Shown: positions 41,226-50,644, numbered from the stretch's first letter. The stretch: DNA of 64,000 bases from CAWFQB01 sp965277875 (GCA_965277875.1 CBDIDV010000002.1:3348001-3412000), one strand, 5' to 3'. Notes: generated by a model from the sequence alone, not told the origin. Program-made: numbers and translations.

Positions 41226-44200
41226 TTACGGGACGCCGGCGGGCATGACATCGTACACGTCTTCTTTGCCGCCGGCGCGTTCGGCAGCGAGTTCCTGCTG
41301 TACCTTGCGATATTCCAGGGACACGACTTTGACGAACTGAGCCTGCGTGGTTTCCCAATCTTTGAGGATGGCCGCCCCCCGGTCGCTGCGGGTGTAGCGG
41401 ACGTGCGTTTCAATCAGGCCGCGCAGCAGGTCAGCGTCCTCGCCGTCGCTCACGGCCTCCAGTTCGGTTTTGCCGCCGTTGCGGTTGCAGCGCGCGGCGA
41501 AACGCCCTTTGGGGTCCCAGACATACGCCGTGCCGCCGCTCATACCGGCGGCAAAGTTGCGGCCCACCTCGCCCAGCACGACGACGGTTCCGCCCGTCAT
41601 GTACTCGCAGCCGTGATCGCCCGTACCCTCGACAACAGCCGTCGCGCCGCTGTTGCGGACAGCAAACCGTTCGCCCGCGATGCCGCACAGGTACACTTCG
41701 CCGCCGGTCGCGCCATAGAGAAGCGTGTTGCCCGCGATGATGTTTTCGGCGGGGTCGAAGAGCGATGTGCGCGGCGGGTACACGATGATGCGCCCGCCCG
41801 AAAGCCCCTTGCCCAGATAATCGTTGGCGTCGCCCTCCAGCGTCATCGTAATGCCGCGCGCCAGAAACGCGCCGAACGACTGCCCGCTGCTGCCCGTAAA
41901 TTTCAGCCTGATGGTATCGTCGGGCAGACCTTTTTCGCCGTACTTCAGGGCGATGCGGCCCGACAGCATGGTTCCGACCGTGCGGTTCTTATTATAGATC
42001 GGCAGTTCGACCGCGACCGGGATGCCGTGATCTACGGCCCCCTGCGACAGCGCGATAAGATGGTAGTCAAGCGCGTCGTCCAGGCCGTGATCCTGTTTGC
42101 TGACGCACAGGCGGGCATGTGCAAGACTGCCTTCGGGCGCGGTCAGAATGGAGGACAGGTCAAGCCCCTGCATTTTCCAGTGTTCGATGGCGCGGCCCGT
42201 GTCCAGCATGTCAATGCGCCCGACCATCTCATCCACGGTGCGGAAGCCCAGTTCAGCCATGATTTCGCGCAGTTCCTCGGCCACGAAGAAGAAGTAGTTG
42301 ACGACGTGTTCCGCCTGGCCCGTAAACCGCTGCCGCAGGATCGGATCCTGGGTAGCGATGCCGACGGGGCAGGTTCCCAGATGACACACGCGCATCATAA
42401 TGCAGCCCATCGCGATCAGGGGCGCGCTGGAAAACCCGAACTCCTCGGCTCCGAGCAGAGCAGCTATCGCCACGTCGCGCCCGGTTTTTAGCTGCCCGTC
42501 CGTCTGCACGGTAACGCGCCCGCGCAGGTCGTTCTTCACCAGGGTCTGCTGCGTTTCGGCCAGCCCCATCTCCCACGGTATGCCCGCGTGCTTGATGCTC
42601 GATACCGGCGATGCACCCGTTCCGCCGTCGTAGCCGCTGATAAGAATATGATCGGCATGGGCTTTCGACACGCCCGCCGCGACCGTACCCACCCCTACCT
42701 CGGCCACAAGTTTAACAGAAATACGCGCAGAGGGATTGACGTTTTTCAGGTCGAAGATCAACTGCGCCAGATCTTCGATAGAATAAATGTCGTGATGCGG
42801 CGGGGGCGAGATCAGGGTAACGCCCGGTGTGGTGTGCCGAACGCCCGCAATGTATTTGTCTACTTTGGTTCCGGGCAGTTCGCCGCCCTCGCCCGGCTTG
42901 GCTCCCTGCGCCATCTTGATTTGCAGTTCGTCGGCGTTGACAAGGTAATGCGCGGTCACGCCAAAGCGGGCGCTCGCGATCTGCTTGATGGCGCTGCGCC
43001 TGCTGTCGCCGTTTGCGTCCGGCACATAGCGCGTGGCGTCCTCGCCGCCCTCGCCCGTGTTGCTTTTGCCGCCGATACGGTTCATGGCGATGGCAAGCGT
43101 CTCGTGCGACTCGCGGCTGATGCTGCCCAGCGACATGGCCCCGGTCACGAACCGCGTGACGATCTCGCGCGCCGGTTCCACGTCGTCAAGAGGAACAGGA
43201 GTGCCAGTCTTGAAGTGCATCAGGCTCCGCAGCGTCGCCACGGCTTCGCCCGTCTCATTCACCGTTTTGCTGAACTCCTTGAACGACGCGTACCCTGCGG
43301 CAAACCCCGCCTGCTGCGTTTCGAGTTCGCTATGGACATGGCTGCCGTTCCCGCTTCCATTCGCCGCCGCGCCGTTTCCTTTCTCCTTTTTCCTTTCTCC
43401 TTTTTCCTCAACCACTTGCTCGCGGCGAACCGAATGCTGCAAACGCGAAATGCTGTCCGGGTTGTAAGCGTGGTGTTCGCCGAAGCGCCGCCACTGGTAC
43501 TGTCCGCCCGGATCCAGATCCAGACTGCCCTTGACATCGGCTTTCGGATACGCAAAGGCGTGGCGGGACAGGGCCTCGCGCTGTATCACGTCCAGGCCCA
43601 CGCCGCCCAATCGGGACGGCGTACCCGTAAAGTAACGCGCCACCATGTCTTTGTCCAGGCCGATGGCCTCGAAGATCTGCGCGCCCCGGTAGCTTTGCAG
43701 CGTACTGATGCCCATTTTGGCGAACGTTTTCAGCAGGCCCTTGTTGACGGCTTTGACAAAGTTGTAACTGGCTTTTTCGACCGTGATTTCACCGGGCAGC
43801 AGTCGTTCGCGGGCCATGTTGTCCAGGGTCTCGAAGGCGAGATAGGGGTTGATGGCGGACGCGCCGTAGCCGATGAGCAGGGCAAAGTGCATCACCTCGC
43901 GGGCCTCGCCCGACTCGACGATGATGCCGACTCTGGTGCGCGTTCCTTTGCATACCAAATGGTGATGGATCGCGCTTGTCGCCAGCAGGGACGGGATAGG
44001 GGCGGTAAACTTATCGGTATCGCGGTCAGACAGCACGAGGAAGCTGTACCCGTCGGCCACGGCCTGACTTGCGGCCTGACACAGCTTCTCCACGGATGTG
44101 GCAAGCGCGTCCGGCCCATCCTCGACATCGAACCACATGGGCAGGGTGATGGCGTTGAAATCGCCCGTGCGAACATTACGCAATTTTTCCAGATCGTAAT

Positions 44201-45944
44201 TCGTCAGGATGGGCGATTCCAGCTTGAGCATGTGCGCGTGGCGGGGCGTGGCGTCGAGCAGATTGCCGTCGCTGCCGATAAAGTCCACCAGCGACATCAC
44301 CAGTTCCTCGCGGATCGGATCCACGGGCGGGTTCGTGACCTGCGCGAAAAGCTGCTTGAAGTAGTTGTACAAGAGTTGGGGCCGACGCGACAGAACGGCA
44401 AGCGGCGTATCCGTTCCCATGCTGCCCAGCGGCTGTTCGCCGTTCGTCGCCATCGGGAACAGGATCAGGCGCAGGTCTTCCAGCGTGTAGCCGAACGTTT
44501 TCTGGCGCGTCAGCAGGGTATGGTGGTCGGGCAGATGCACAAACGGCGGTTCGGGCAGATTGGCGAGCGTGATGCGATTGGCGTCCAGCCACTCCTTATA
44601 AGGATGGGCGCGGCACAATTCGCCTTTTATCTCGTCGTCGGGAACGATGCGGCCCTGCTCCAGATCGATCAGGAACATGCGCCCCGGCTGCAAGCGCCCC
44701 TTGTGCTTGACGCGGGCCGGGTCAATCTGCATCACGCCCGCCTCGGAGGCGAGAACCACAAGATCATCGTCCGTAACGATGTAGCGGGCGGGGCGCAGGC
44801 CGTTGCGGTCAAGCAGCGCGCCCATCACGCGCCCGTCCGTAAAGCACACGGCGGCGGGGCCGTCCCACGGCTCCATCAGGCAGGCGTGGTACTCGTAAAA
44901 GGCGCGGCGCTCGTCGTCCATCAGGGGGTCGCCCGTCCAGGCTTCGGGCATCAGCATCATCATGGCGTGAGGCAGGCTGCGCCCGCCCAGGGTGAGCAGT
45001 TCGACCGCATTGTCCAGGGCCGCGCTGTCGCTGCCGCTTTTGTTGACAAGCGGCAGCAGTTTCTTGATATCGTCACCGAACAGGGCCGATTGCAGGGTCT
45101 TTTCCCGCGCGCTCATCCAGTTTCGGTTGCCGCGCAGGGTGTTGATCTCGCCGTTGTGGGCGATGTAGCGGAACGGATGGGCCAGGTCCCAGGTCGGGAA
45201 CGTGTTCGTGGAGAACCGCTGATGCACGAGAGCAAGGGCAGTCGTGGCGCGCGGGTCGCTCAGGTCGTGGTAGTACGCAGCCATCTGATGCGTCATCAGC
45301 AGGCCCTTGTAGACAATCGTGCGGCACGACAGGCTGTTGACGTAAAAGTAGTGTTCCTGCGGCAGGCACAGGTCGCCGATAGCATTCTGTACCACGCGGC
45401 GAATGATGTAGAGTTTGCGCTCGAAGGCGTCGGCGTCCGCGCAGTCCGCCCCGCGCCCGACGAAAATCTGCCGTATGGTAGGCTCGACGGTGCGGGCGAG
45501 CGCACCGATGCGGGCCGAATCATGCGGCACATCGCGCCACGCCAGAACCGTCTGCCCCTCGGCGCGCACGGCCTTTTCAAAAGCAGCCTCATACACGCCG
45601 CGCTCGTATTCGTCGGTCGGCAGGAACAGCATACCGACGCCGTACTGACCGGGGGCAGGCAGCGTAACATCCTGCGTGTGGAGTTCCTCGACAAAGAACT
45701 GATGCGGGATTTGCATGAGAATGCCCGCGCCGTCGCCCGTGTCGGGATCGCTGCCGGTCGCGCCCCGGTGTTCGAGTTTACGCAGCACGTCCAGGCCCTG
45801 CTGGATGATGGCGTGTGATTTGTGGCCCTTGATGCTGGCGACAAAGCCCACGCCGCAGGCATCATGTTCAAACTGCGGGTCGTACAGTCCGTGGGCGGGA
45901 GGCAGTTGGCCGGGTTTCGCGTCTGGGGCGCGTCCAATTTTCAT
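41226..45944 (-). CDS. gltB: Glutamate synthase, large (alpha) subunit
   Basis: GltB makes two glutamates from glutamine and 2-oxoglutarate with electrons from GltD. The 1572-residue product has the class II amidotransferase domain, whose catalytic Cys30 (HDACGVGFVA) would be exposed after removal of a 29-residue propeptide; the central and FMN-binding synthase domains (ISPPPHHDIYSIEDLAQLI, SGYDGGTGASP); the 3Fe-4S motif CIMMRVCHLGTCPVG; and the C-terminal GXGXG beta-helix. The ATG at 45944 is preferred; a start at 45980 adds 12 residues. A promoter lies about 310 bp upstream. gltD is separated from it by the accessory island. Confidence 0.97.
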   Translation of the reverse strand: MKIGRAPDAKPGQLPPAHGLYDPQFEHDACGVGFVASIKGHKSHAIIQQGLDVLRKLEHRGATGSDPDTGDGAGILMQIPHQFFVEELHTQDVTLPAPGQYGVGMLFLPTDEYERGVYEAAFEKAVRAEGQTVLAWRDVPHDSARIGALARTVEPTIRQIFVGRGADCADADAFERKLYIIRRVVQNAIGDLCLPQEHYFYVNSLSCRTIVYKGLLMTHQMAAYYHDLSDPRATTALALVHQRFSTNTFPTWDLAHPFRYIAHNGEINTLRGNRNWMSAREKTLQSALFGDDIKKLLPLVNKSGSDSAALDNAVELLTLGGRSLPHAMMMLMPEAWTGDPLMDDERRAFYEYHACLMEPWDGPAAVCFTDGRVMGALLDRNGLRPARYIVTDDDLVVLASEAGVMQIDPARVKHKGRLQPGRMFLIDLEQGRIVPDDEIKGELCRAHPYKEWLDANRITLANLPEPPFVHLPDHHTLLTRQKTFGYTLEDLRLILFPMATNGEQPLGSMGTDTPLAVLSRRPQLLYNYFKQLFAQVTNPPVDPIREELVMSLVDFIGSDGNLLDATPRHAHMLKLESPILTNYDLEKLRNVRTGDFNAITLPMWFDVEDGPDALATSVEKLCQAASQAVADGYSFLVLSDRDTDKFTAPIPSLLATSAIHHHLVCKGTRTRVGIIVESGEAREVMHFALLIGYGASAINPYLAFETLDNMARERLLPGEITVEKASYNFVKAVNKGLLKTFAKMGISTLQSYRGAQIFEAIGLDKDMVARYFTGTPSRLGGVGLDVIQREALSRHAFAYPKADVKGSLDLDPGGQYQWRRFGEHHAYNPDSISRLQHSVRREQVVEEKGERKKEKGNGAAANGSGNGSHVHSELETQQAGFAAGYASFKEFSKTVNETGEAVATLRSLMHFKTGTPVPLDDVEPAREIVTRFVTGAMSLGSISRESHETLAIAMNRIGGKSNTGEGGEDATRYVPDANGDSRRSAIKQIASARFGVTAHYLVNADELQIKMAQGAKPGEGGELPGTKVDKYIAGVRHTTPGVTLISPPPHHDIYSIEDLAQLIFDLKNVNPSARISVKLVAEVGVGTVAAGVSKAHADHILISGYDGGTGASPVSSIKHAGIPWEMGLAETQQTLVKNDLRGRVTVQTDGQLKTGRDVAIAALLGAEEFGFSSAPLIAMGCIMMRVCHLGTCPVGIATQDPILRQRFTGQAEHVVNYFFFVAEELREIMAELGFRTVDEMVGRIDMLDTGRAIEHWKMQGLDLSSILTAPEGSLAHARLCVSKQDHGLDDALDYHLIALSQGAVDHGIPVAVELPIYNKNRTVGTMLSGRIALKYGEKGLPDDTIRLKFTGSSGQSFGAFLARGITMTLEGDANDYLGKGLSGGRIIVYPPRTSLFDPAENIIAGNTLLYGATGGEVYLCGIAGERFAVRNSGATAVVEGTGDHGCEYMTGGTVVVLGEVGRNFAAGMSGGTAYVWDPKGRFAARCNRNGGKTELEAVSDGEDADLLRGLIETHVRYTRSDRGAAILKDWETTQAQFVKVVSLEYRKVQQELAAERAGGKEDVYDVMPAGVP

Positions 45945-46539
45945 GTGGGTAGTTTTCCCTGTATCAAAAAGCAGCGTCACAGCAAGCGGCGGCGATGTGG
46001 CAAAGCGGCGCAGGCGTGACAGCCTGAAAAAGCGACAAAATCAAGCGGCAAGTCCAAATGACAGCGTCAAAGTGACCTGCTTATGATGAGACGGTTATAG
46101 CGAAACGGTTATGCTGAAACAGCAGCATTCGCCCCGCCGGTCCTGCCGGACAACAGACACATTTGGCGCGCGGGCAGGCACAAAAAGCGGGTGCGCGATG
46201 TGCGAGCCGAATGCACAGATACGCGGTTAGCGCATCCATATATATCTACGCATCAATTTATAATGATACGTCAACGGCCCTGACAATCAGCGATTACAAT
46301 CAAACCGCGCCGCCATTGGCATCCCATTGCGGCACGGTGAAAAGGGGATTTATCGTAGCACAATCACCCCGGTTTGTCAAAGCGAAATTTGCCCTCCGGT
46401 GGTGTGGGCATGAGAGCAGGAAGGACACAGAAGCGATACAATTACAAGTAAGCAGAAACAACGTTGTTTCCAAAAGCTGGAATCAACGTTGTCATTAGTT
46501 CATGCAATACCTATTTTGCTGTGATGTATTCGCTGGAAT
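45945..46539. other. 595-bp gap holding the gltB leader and promoter
   Basis: No gene is supported here. The minus strand carries a long gltB leader with a short repeat (ACGGTTAT twice at 46089-46111 on the plus strand). The gltB promoter is near 46257. A hairpin at 46458-46492 (13 of 14 pairs, CAACGTTG in both arms) lies about 48 bp beyond the toxin stop and may end the toxin-antitoxin transcript. Confidence 0.6.
46257..46286 (-). promoter_or_regulatory. Probable gltB promoter
   Basis: On the minus strand TTGTCA (46286-46281) and TATAAA (46262-46257) are 18 nt apart. Transcription would start near 46250 and give a leader of about 305 nt before gltB. Confidence 0.5.
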
Positions 46540-46803
46540 TCAGTAGTGATACCGGCAGGCCAGCACTCTGATTTTGTTTTCTTCCTCGACAACGCGATAC
46601 ACAAGCCGATGCTCCTGGCTGATGCGCCGCGACCAACATCGCGCCAGTTCGTGCTTCAACGGCTCCGGTTGTCCTGCTCCCTCATACGGGGTACGCTGCA
46701 CTTCCTGTATCAACTTGAATACGCGCAGCGCCATCTTGCGGTCATGCTCTACCCACCACTGTAGATCCTCAAAAGCATTGGCGTCAAATTCCAAGTTTTG
46801 CAC
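46540..46803 (-). CDS. yoeB: Toxin YoeB, ribosome-dependent mRNA endonuclease
   Basis: YoeB cleaves mRNA on the ribosome when its antitoxin is lost. The 87-residue product matches E. coli YoeB along its whole length: PYEGAGQPEPLKHEL with the catalytic Glu47, WSRRISQEHRLVYRV with Arg66, and the C-terminal CRYHY with His86. Start is a GTG at 46803 that overlaps the antitoxin end by 20 bp, the usual coupled order. All catalytic residues are present, so it is probably active. Confidence 0.9.
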   Translation of the reverse strand: MQNLEFDANAFEDLQWWVEHDRKMALRVFKLIQEVQRTPYEGAGQPEPLKHELARCWSRRISQEHRLVYRVVEEENKIRVLACRYHY

Positions 46804-46996
46804 GAGCGTCCTCAAGCGAAATGCCGATGCCACGTTCTTTCGCTTCCAGCAAGCGCCGCTTCATCGTCTCGCTTTTGAGCAGATACGCCGTTTCGCGCTC
46901 GGAGGCGAGTTCGCGCCAGAGTTCGATGGGAACAATCACGCCGATGTTATTGCCCTCCGCGTCCGATACATATTGCACTTCGGTTATGTCCAGCAT
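46784..46996 (-). CDS. Type II antitoxin of the YoeB pair
   Basis: The 70-residue product has an N-terminal strand-helix pattern (YVSDAEGNNIGVIVPIELWREL) like Phd/YefM- or RelB-type antitoxins, and an acidic/basic C-terminal helix (KRRLLEAKERG) that would bind the toxin. It is diverged from E. coli YefM. AGGAGG lies 6 nt before the ATG. It is the first gene of the pair and should repress it together with YoeB. Confidence 0.82.
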   Translation of the reverse strand: MLDITEVQYVSDAEGNNIGVIVPIELWRELASERETAYLLKSETMKRRLLEAKERGIGISLEDARAKLGI

Positions 46997-47112
46997 TATC
47001 GCCTCCTAAATCAAGTATGATATGGAACCTAAGGTTATGTCATTATGCTGTTGGATCGCAAAAACCTTGCTTTCTTTTTAGCGCCGTGCCGGGCTAATCA
47101 CACGAAGATACC

Positions 47113-47505
47113 CTATTCAAGTTGCGCCAGCGTTTCCAGAACGCGCCCGGTTTCGCCGTAGTATATCGCTTCTAGAGGTGTGCGCCTGCCGAACGCGCTG
47201 TTGTGTGTGCCAAGCCAGCGATTCATCTCGTCGCTTGTGACCAGGCCGCGCAGTTTTGCTTTTACAACGTGCACCGCTTTGCGGACACGCGCCCAGGAAG
47301 GCGCCGTAAGCAGGGCGCCCTCTGTTTGTTTTTCAGCCCATCCCCTGGCAAATGCGCGGTGTATAGCCGGACGCGACGGCGCAGCGCTAATCGCAGAAAC
47401 ACTGCCAACAATCCTATGCCGACCTGTGTGCGCCTGGACAGCGGCTGAACGCCGATGCGGCGACAAGGCCACCGCAAGGTCTTTCTTGATTTTCCTAAGC
47501 TGCAT
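47113..47505 (-). CDS. MbcA/ParS/Xre-type (DUF2384) antitoxin-like protein
   Basis: The 130-residue product ends in the toxin-binding domain of the MbcA/ParS/Xre group: MNRWLGTHNSAFGRRTPLEA then YYGETGRVLETLAQLE. The basic N-terminal half (KKDLAVALSPHRRS) may bind DNA but is not a clear helix-turn-helix. These proteins normally pair with a RES-domain NAD-degrading toxin. None is found on either side, so it is an orphan. GAGAG lies upstream of the ATG. Confidence 0.65.
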   Translation of the reverse strand: MQLRKIKKDLAVALSPHRRSAAVQAHTGRHRIVGSVSAISAAPSRPAIHRAFARGWAEKQTEGALLTAPSWARVRKAVHVVKAKLRGLVTSDEMNRWLGTHNSAFGRRTPLEAIYYGETGRVLETLAQLE

Positions 47506-47605
47506 GATAACTCTCTTTTATAACTCGGATGACCTGCTGAATTATCAGACACAATCCTGAAATACAGTATACCACGCCCCTCCGCGCTTGCTGTGTTGTC
47601 GTAAT

Positions 47606-48475
47606 TCAGGCCGTATCAGACCGCATGATACCGGCGCGGTATTGTTCGCAGGCCTCGGCGACATGGCCGTCGCGGGCGTCGCCGGAGTGGGTATAAACGC
47701 GGTAGCGCAGGCGCAGGGGGGCGTCGGGCGTGATGATGTAGGGCGCGGTGCGGAAGAAGATGAAGTTGGGCGTGAACGGGCCGTAGTCGCGCGTGAACCA
47801 GGGGGTCGGGTATTCGGGGTTGCGCGGATGATCGAAGACGGCGATGCCGCACACCAGACGGCCCAGTGTGCCGGAACAATCCAGCCACGCGGAACGCTGC
47901 TTGTAGGTCTCACGCTCGTTGCGCTTGCCCTCGGCATTGGTCAGGGTTCCGCCCGTGCGCGGGGACAGTCCCTCGGCGGGGCGGATATGGGGCAGGCCGG
48001 CCTCGTTGGTCTGGTGTAGCGTCACGGGCTGATCGTCCGGCGAGCGCAGGACGAGTTCAAAATCGAAATAGCGGGCCTCGATGGGCGTGTCGTAAAAGGT
48101 AAAGGCCCGCGTGTCTTTCAGGACGACATTGCCATCCGGCCCGATCCAGTCACACGCCTGTGTCCAGCCGCCCCGCTCACTCCCGCTTGTCAGCGCGTCG
48201 AAGCCGCGCGCCGCGATGCGCCCGCTGTTGTGCCGCTCCAGCCAGCAGTCCACGTCCTGCGCGTCCGACCCGTGCTGTACGCGCCCATGCCCGACCCAGA
48301 AACCGTGATGATGCCGGTGATCCGTGGGCGCGTCCGCAAGGAGCGACAACCCGTTCGCCGCGCGCAGCGGGTACAGGTACGGCTTGGGATGGCGCGGCCC
48401 GTACTCGTACCGCGCATACTCCTGCCCGCCGATGCGAACGACGATCTGCCCGTTGTCCTCGATAATCTCCACCAT
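47606..48475 (-). CDS. DUF6807 (PmoA-like annotated) family protein
   Basis: The 289-residue product matches a family found widely in Planctomycetes and Armatimonadota and often mislabelled as methane-oxygenase PmoA. It has ARYEYGPRHPKPYLYPL, the His-rich DHRHHHGFWVGHG, and a C-terminal PTPWFTRDYGPFTPNF and YRVYTHSGDA. The fold is a beta-sandwich and the role is probably linked to sugar metabolism, based on usual neighbours, not on evidence here. No signal peptide. Confidence 0.82.
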   Translation of the reverse strand: MVEIIEDNGQIVVRIGGQEYARYEYGPRHPKPYLYPLRAANGLSLLADAPTDHRHHHGFWVGHGRVQHGSDAQDVDCWLERHNSGRIAARGFDALTSGSERGGWTQACDWIGPDGNVVLKDTRAFTFYDTPIEARYFDFELVLRSPDDQPVTLHQTNEAGLPHIRPAEGLSPRTGGTLTNAEGKRNERETYKQRSAWLDCSGTLGRLVCGIAVFDHPRNPEYPTPWFTRDYGPFTPNFIFFRTAPYIITPDAPLRLRYRVYTHSGDARDGHVAEACEQYRAGIMRSDTA

Positions 48476-48590
48476 GACCCGCGTTTCTCCTTGCCGCTAT
48501 TGTACCCAAAAAACGCCCCGAGTACATCGTACAGGAAACGCCCCCCCCTATGCCGAACCTACGCGCAGATTACAACAGCGAAAAACGAGT

Positions 48591-48771
48591 TTATCCACAG
48601 ATTACACAGATTACGCAGATTAGAAATACAATTTAGAACAGACGAAAGTAGATGTCCGGTGCAGGCAAATTTTTGAGTTGATGCAAAATTTTGTTTATCC
48701 TGAGAAACCCTATTCCTCTTTTTTATCTTTTCTTGTTTTTAATCTGCGTAATCTGTGTAATCTGTGGATAA
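48591..48771. repeat. Inverted repeat with perfect 32-bp arms
   Basis: Positions 48591-48622 and 48740-48771 are exact reverse complements separated by 117 bp. Each arm is built from CAGATTAC-type units (TTATCCACAGATTAC at the outer side). It ends 28 bp before the dehydrogenase ATG. Similar ATCTGTGGATAA-type repeats are scattered in many bacterial genomes; that is from memory, not tested. Confidence 0.9.
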
Positions 48772-48799
48772 CTCTTCTTATTCGGGAGCGGAGCAGATT

Positions 48800-49801
48800 A
48801 TGGCGTATACGATCACGCTAATTGCGGGCGACGGCATCGGGCCGGAGGTGAGTGAGGCAGCCGTGCGCGTTGTGGAGGCGACGGGCGTGGCCTGCGTGTG
48901 GGAGCGCATGGAGGCGGGCGCGGAGGCCATAACCAAGTACGGTACGCCCGTGCCGGACGAGGTTATCAACAACATCGTCAAGAACCGGGTCGCGCTCAAG
49001 GGGCCGGTCTCCACGCCCATCGGCGGCGGGTTCGCCAGCGCGAACGTGACCCTGCGCAAGCGCCTGAACCTGTACGCCAACGTGCGCCCGGCCAAAACCC
49101 TGCCCGGCGTCGTCAGCCGATACGACAATGTAGACCTTGTGGTCGTGCGCGAAAACAGCGAAGATTTATATGCGGGGCTGGAACACATCGTGGTTCCGGG
49201 CGTGGTGGAGAGCCTGAAGATCATCACGGAAACGGCCAGTACGCGCATCGGGCAGTACGCGTTTCAATACGCCCGTGACAACGGGCGCAAGAAAGTCACC
49301 GCGGTTCACAAGGCCAACATCATGAAATTGGCGGACGGCCTGTTTCTGGACTGCCAGCGGCGCGTGGCCCGCAATTACCCCGACATTGAGTATACGGAAA
49401 TGATCGTGGACGCGACCTGCATGAACATGGTGCTGCGTCCCGAACAGTTCGACGTGATGGTGATGGAGAACCTGTACGGCGATATACTGTCCGACCTGGC
49501 TTCGGGTCTGGTCGGCGGCCTGGGCCTGACCGCGTCGGCCAACATGGGCGCGGGGGGCGTGGCGATGTTCGAGGCCGTGCATGGCAGCGCGCCCGACATC
49601 GCGGGCCGCAACCTCGCCAACCCTATCGCCCTGATCCTGTCTGCGGCCTTTATGCTGGCGCACCTGGGCGAGACGGACGCGGCCAAGCGCGTCCGCGACG
49701 CCGTGGAACTGGTGCTGCGCGAACGCCGCGCCATGACCGGCGACTTGGGCGGAACCGCCAAAACCACGGACATGACGGACGCCATCATCGCCGCATTGTG
49801 A
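48800..49801 (+). CDS. Isocitrate/isopropylmalate dehydrogenase family protein, probably NAD-dependent isocitrate dehydrogenase
   Basis: The 333-residue product is a decarboxylating beta-hydroxyacid dehydrogenase: LIAGDGIGPEVSEA, the substrate loop TASTRIGQYAFQYAR, HKANIMKLADGLFLD, the metal site DATCMNMV and GDILSDLASGLVGG, and the nucleotide site EAVHGSAPDIAG. The length and loop fit NAD-type isocitrate dehydrogenases better than LeuB; homoisocitrate is also possible. Start ATG at 48800 has GGAG upstream. It stands alone, flanked by two different inverted repeats. Confidence 0.88.
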   Translation: MAYTITLIAGDGIGPEVSEAAVRVVEATGVACVWERMEAGAEAITKYGTPVPDEVINNIVKNRVALKGPVSTPIGGGFASANVTLRKRLNLYANVRPAKTLPGVVSRYDNVDLVVVRENSEDLYAGLEHIVVPGVVESLKIITETASTRIGQYAFQYARDNGRKKVTAVHKANIMKLADGLFLDCQRRVARNYPDIEYTEMIVDATCMNMVLRPEQFDVMVMENLYGDILSDLASGLVGGLGLTASANMGAGGVAMFEAVHGSAPDIAGRNLANPIALILSAAFMLAHLGETDAAKRVRDAVELVLRERRAMTGDLGGTAKTTDMTDAIIAAL

Positions 49802-49823
49802 ACAAAAATACAACAGAGAATAC

Positions 49824-49953
49824 TTTACCGCGGATCGGGCGGATGAAACAGATAAACACGGATGTTATTCTAATGAGGATTGCTCAAAACAATGAGCGCC
49901 ACTCCCTAAGATAATCCGCGTTCATCCGTTTCATCCGCCCGATCCGCGGTAAA
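49824..49953. repeat. Inverted repeat with perfect 26-bp arms
   Basis: Positions 49824-49849 and 49928-49953 are exact reverse complements (outer part TTTACCGCGGATCGGGCGG). Pairing continues imperfectly inward (ATAAACACGGAT with ATCCGCGTTCAT). It fills the gap between the dehydrogenase stop and the csrA stop, where it could end transcripts from both sides. Confidence 0.9.
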
Positions 49954-49959
49954 TAGTTT

Positions 49960-50202
49960 TCAGGGTGTGGCGGACAGGTGGAGGATGAGTTCGGTCAGGT
50001 CGGGGAGGCTGTCGGTGTCGGCCACGCTCGCGTTCTGGTTCTCCTGGCTGATCTGCTCGAAAACCTCTTTGCGATGCACAGCCGTAGCGCGGGGCGCGCG
50101 GATACCCAGGCGCACCTGCTCGCCGCGCACTTCCAGAACCGTGATTTCGATGTCGCTGCCGACCATGATGCTCTGGTCGGGCTTGCGTGTCAGAACCAGC
50201 AT
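49960..50202 (-). CDS. csrA: Carbon storage regulator CsrA
   Basis: CsrA binds GGA motifs in mRNA leaders and controls translation; in many flagellated bacteria it represses flagellin and is held by FliW. The 80-residue product has the full fold: MLVLTRKPDQSIMVGSDIEI, LEVRGEQVRLGIRAP and the Arg-rich helix VHRKEVFEQI. A 20-residue C-terminal tail, as in FliW-regulated CsrA, follows. It is last in the flagellar cluster, after fliW. AGGG lies upstream of the ATG. Confidence 0.96.
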   Translation of the reverse strand: MLVLTRKPDQSIMVGSDIEITVLEVRGEQVRLGIRAPRATAVHRKEVFEQISQENQNASVADTDSLPDLTELILHLSATP

Positions 50203-50644
50203 TTACGTTGCCCTCCGTGGCGTGTAAAGGGGTACTTAAAAAATAAGTAGCGGCCAAAACAAATCAAACAAAAAATAGGCTGAAGATGCGCTAAAGATGC
50301 GCGGAACATAAGGCGAGCGCGAACAGCCCTGTTTCCTTATCGGCAGCCAGCCCGGTGATCTTTAGACCTTTTTTAACTTTTTTGACCTTTCTCGAAAAAT
50401 CGGGCGCGTTTTGTTCGAATGTTTTTGCAGTCCGGCGAAAATGAGTTTTTCAGGATGTATTTCGAGGACAGGCTTCATGGCCGCATTTGTAAGCCGCGCA
50501 CTCAGAGCGCGGGGTTAAGTGACCTTGTACAATCAGTCCGCACTTCTGCCTTAGCGCATCGCGTCCGACACGACGCTTGGCGAAGATGAGGAGACGGGTA
50601 CGTTCCCTTTGCCTGTCTTCTGCAAACTTACTTCGCGCGACTGC
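50203..50644. other. 442-bp gap between fliW and csrA
   Basis: No gene is supported. It holds copy A of the dispersed palindromic repeat (50556-50625) and an AT-rich stretch near 50360-50410. A separate csrA promoter could lie here, but I see no clear one. Confidence 0.55.
50556..50625 (+). repeat. Dispersed palindromic repeat, copy A (degenerate)
   Basis: It shares GCATCGCGTCC, ACGCTTGGCGA and GAGACGGGTACGTTC with copies B and C. The first hairpin is kept as GCGTC-N6-GACGC, while the second and third hairpins are eroded. Confidence 0.65.

Noticed and set aside
42588..45818. 1076-residue open frame on the plus strand
   Set aside because: It is the antisense of gltB, whose family match is certain. 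GC-rich coding DNA gives long shadow frames; its composition (many His, Arg, Gln, Val) fits no protein family.
48591..49953. Inverted repeats as ends of an insertion sequence carrying the dehydrogenase
   Set aside because: Each repeat is an inverted repeat within itself, the two differ in sequence, and there is no transposase or target duplication.
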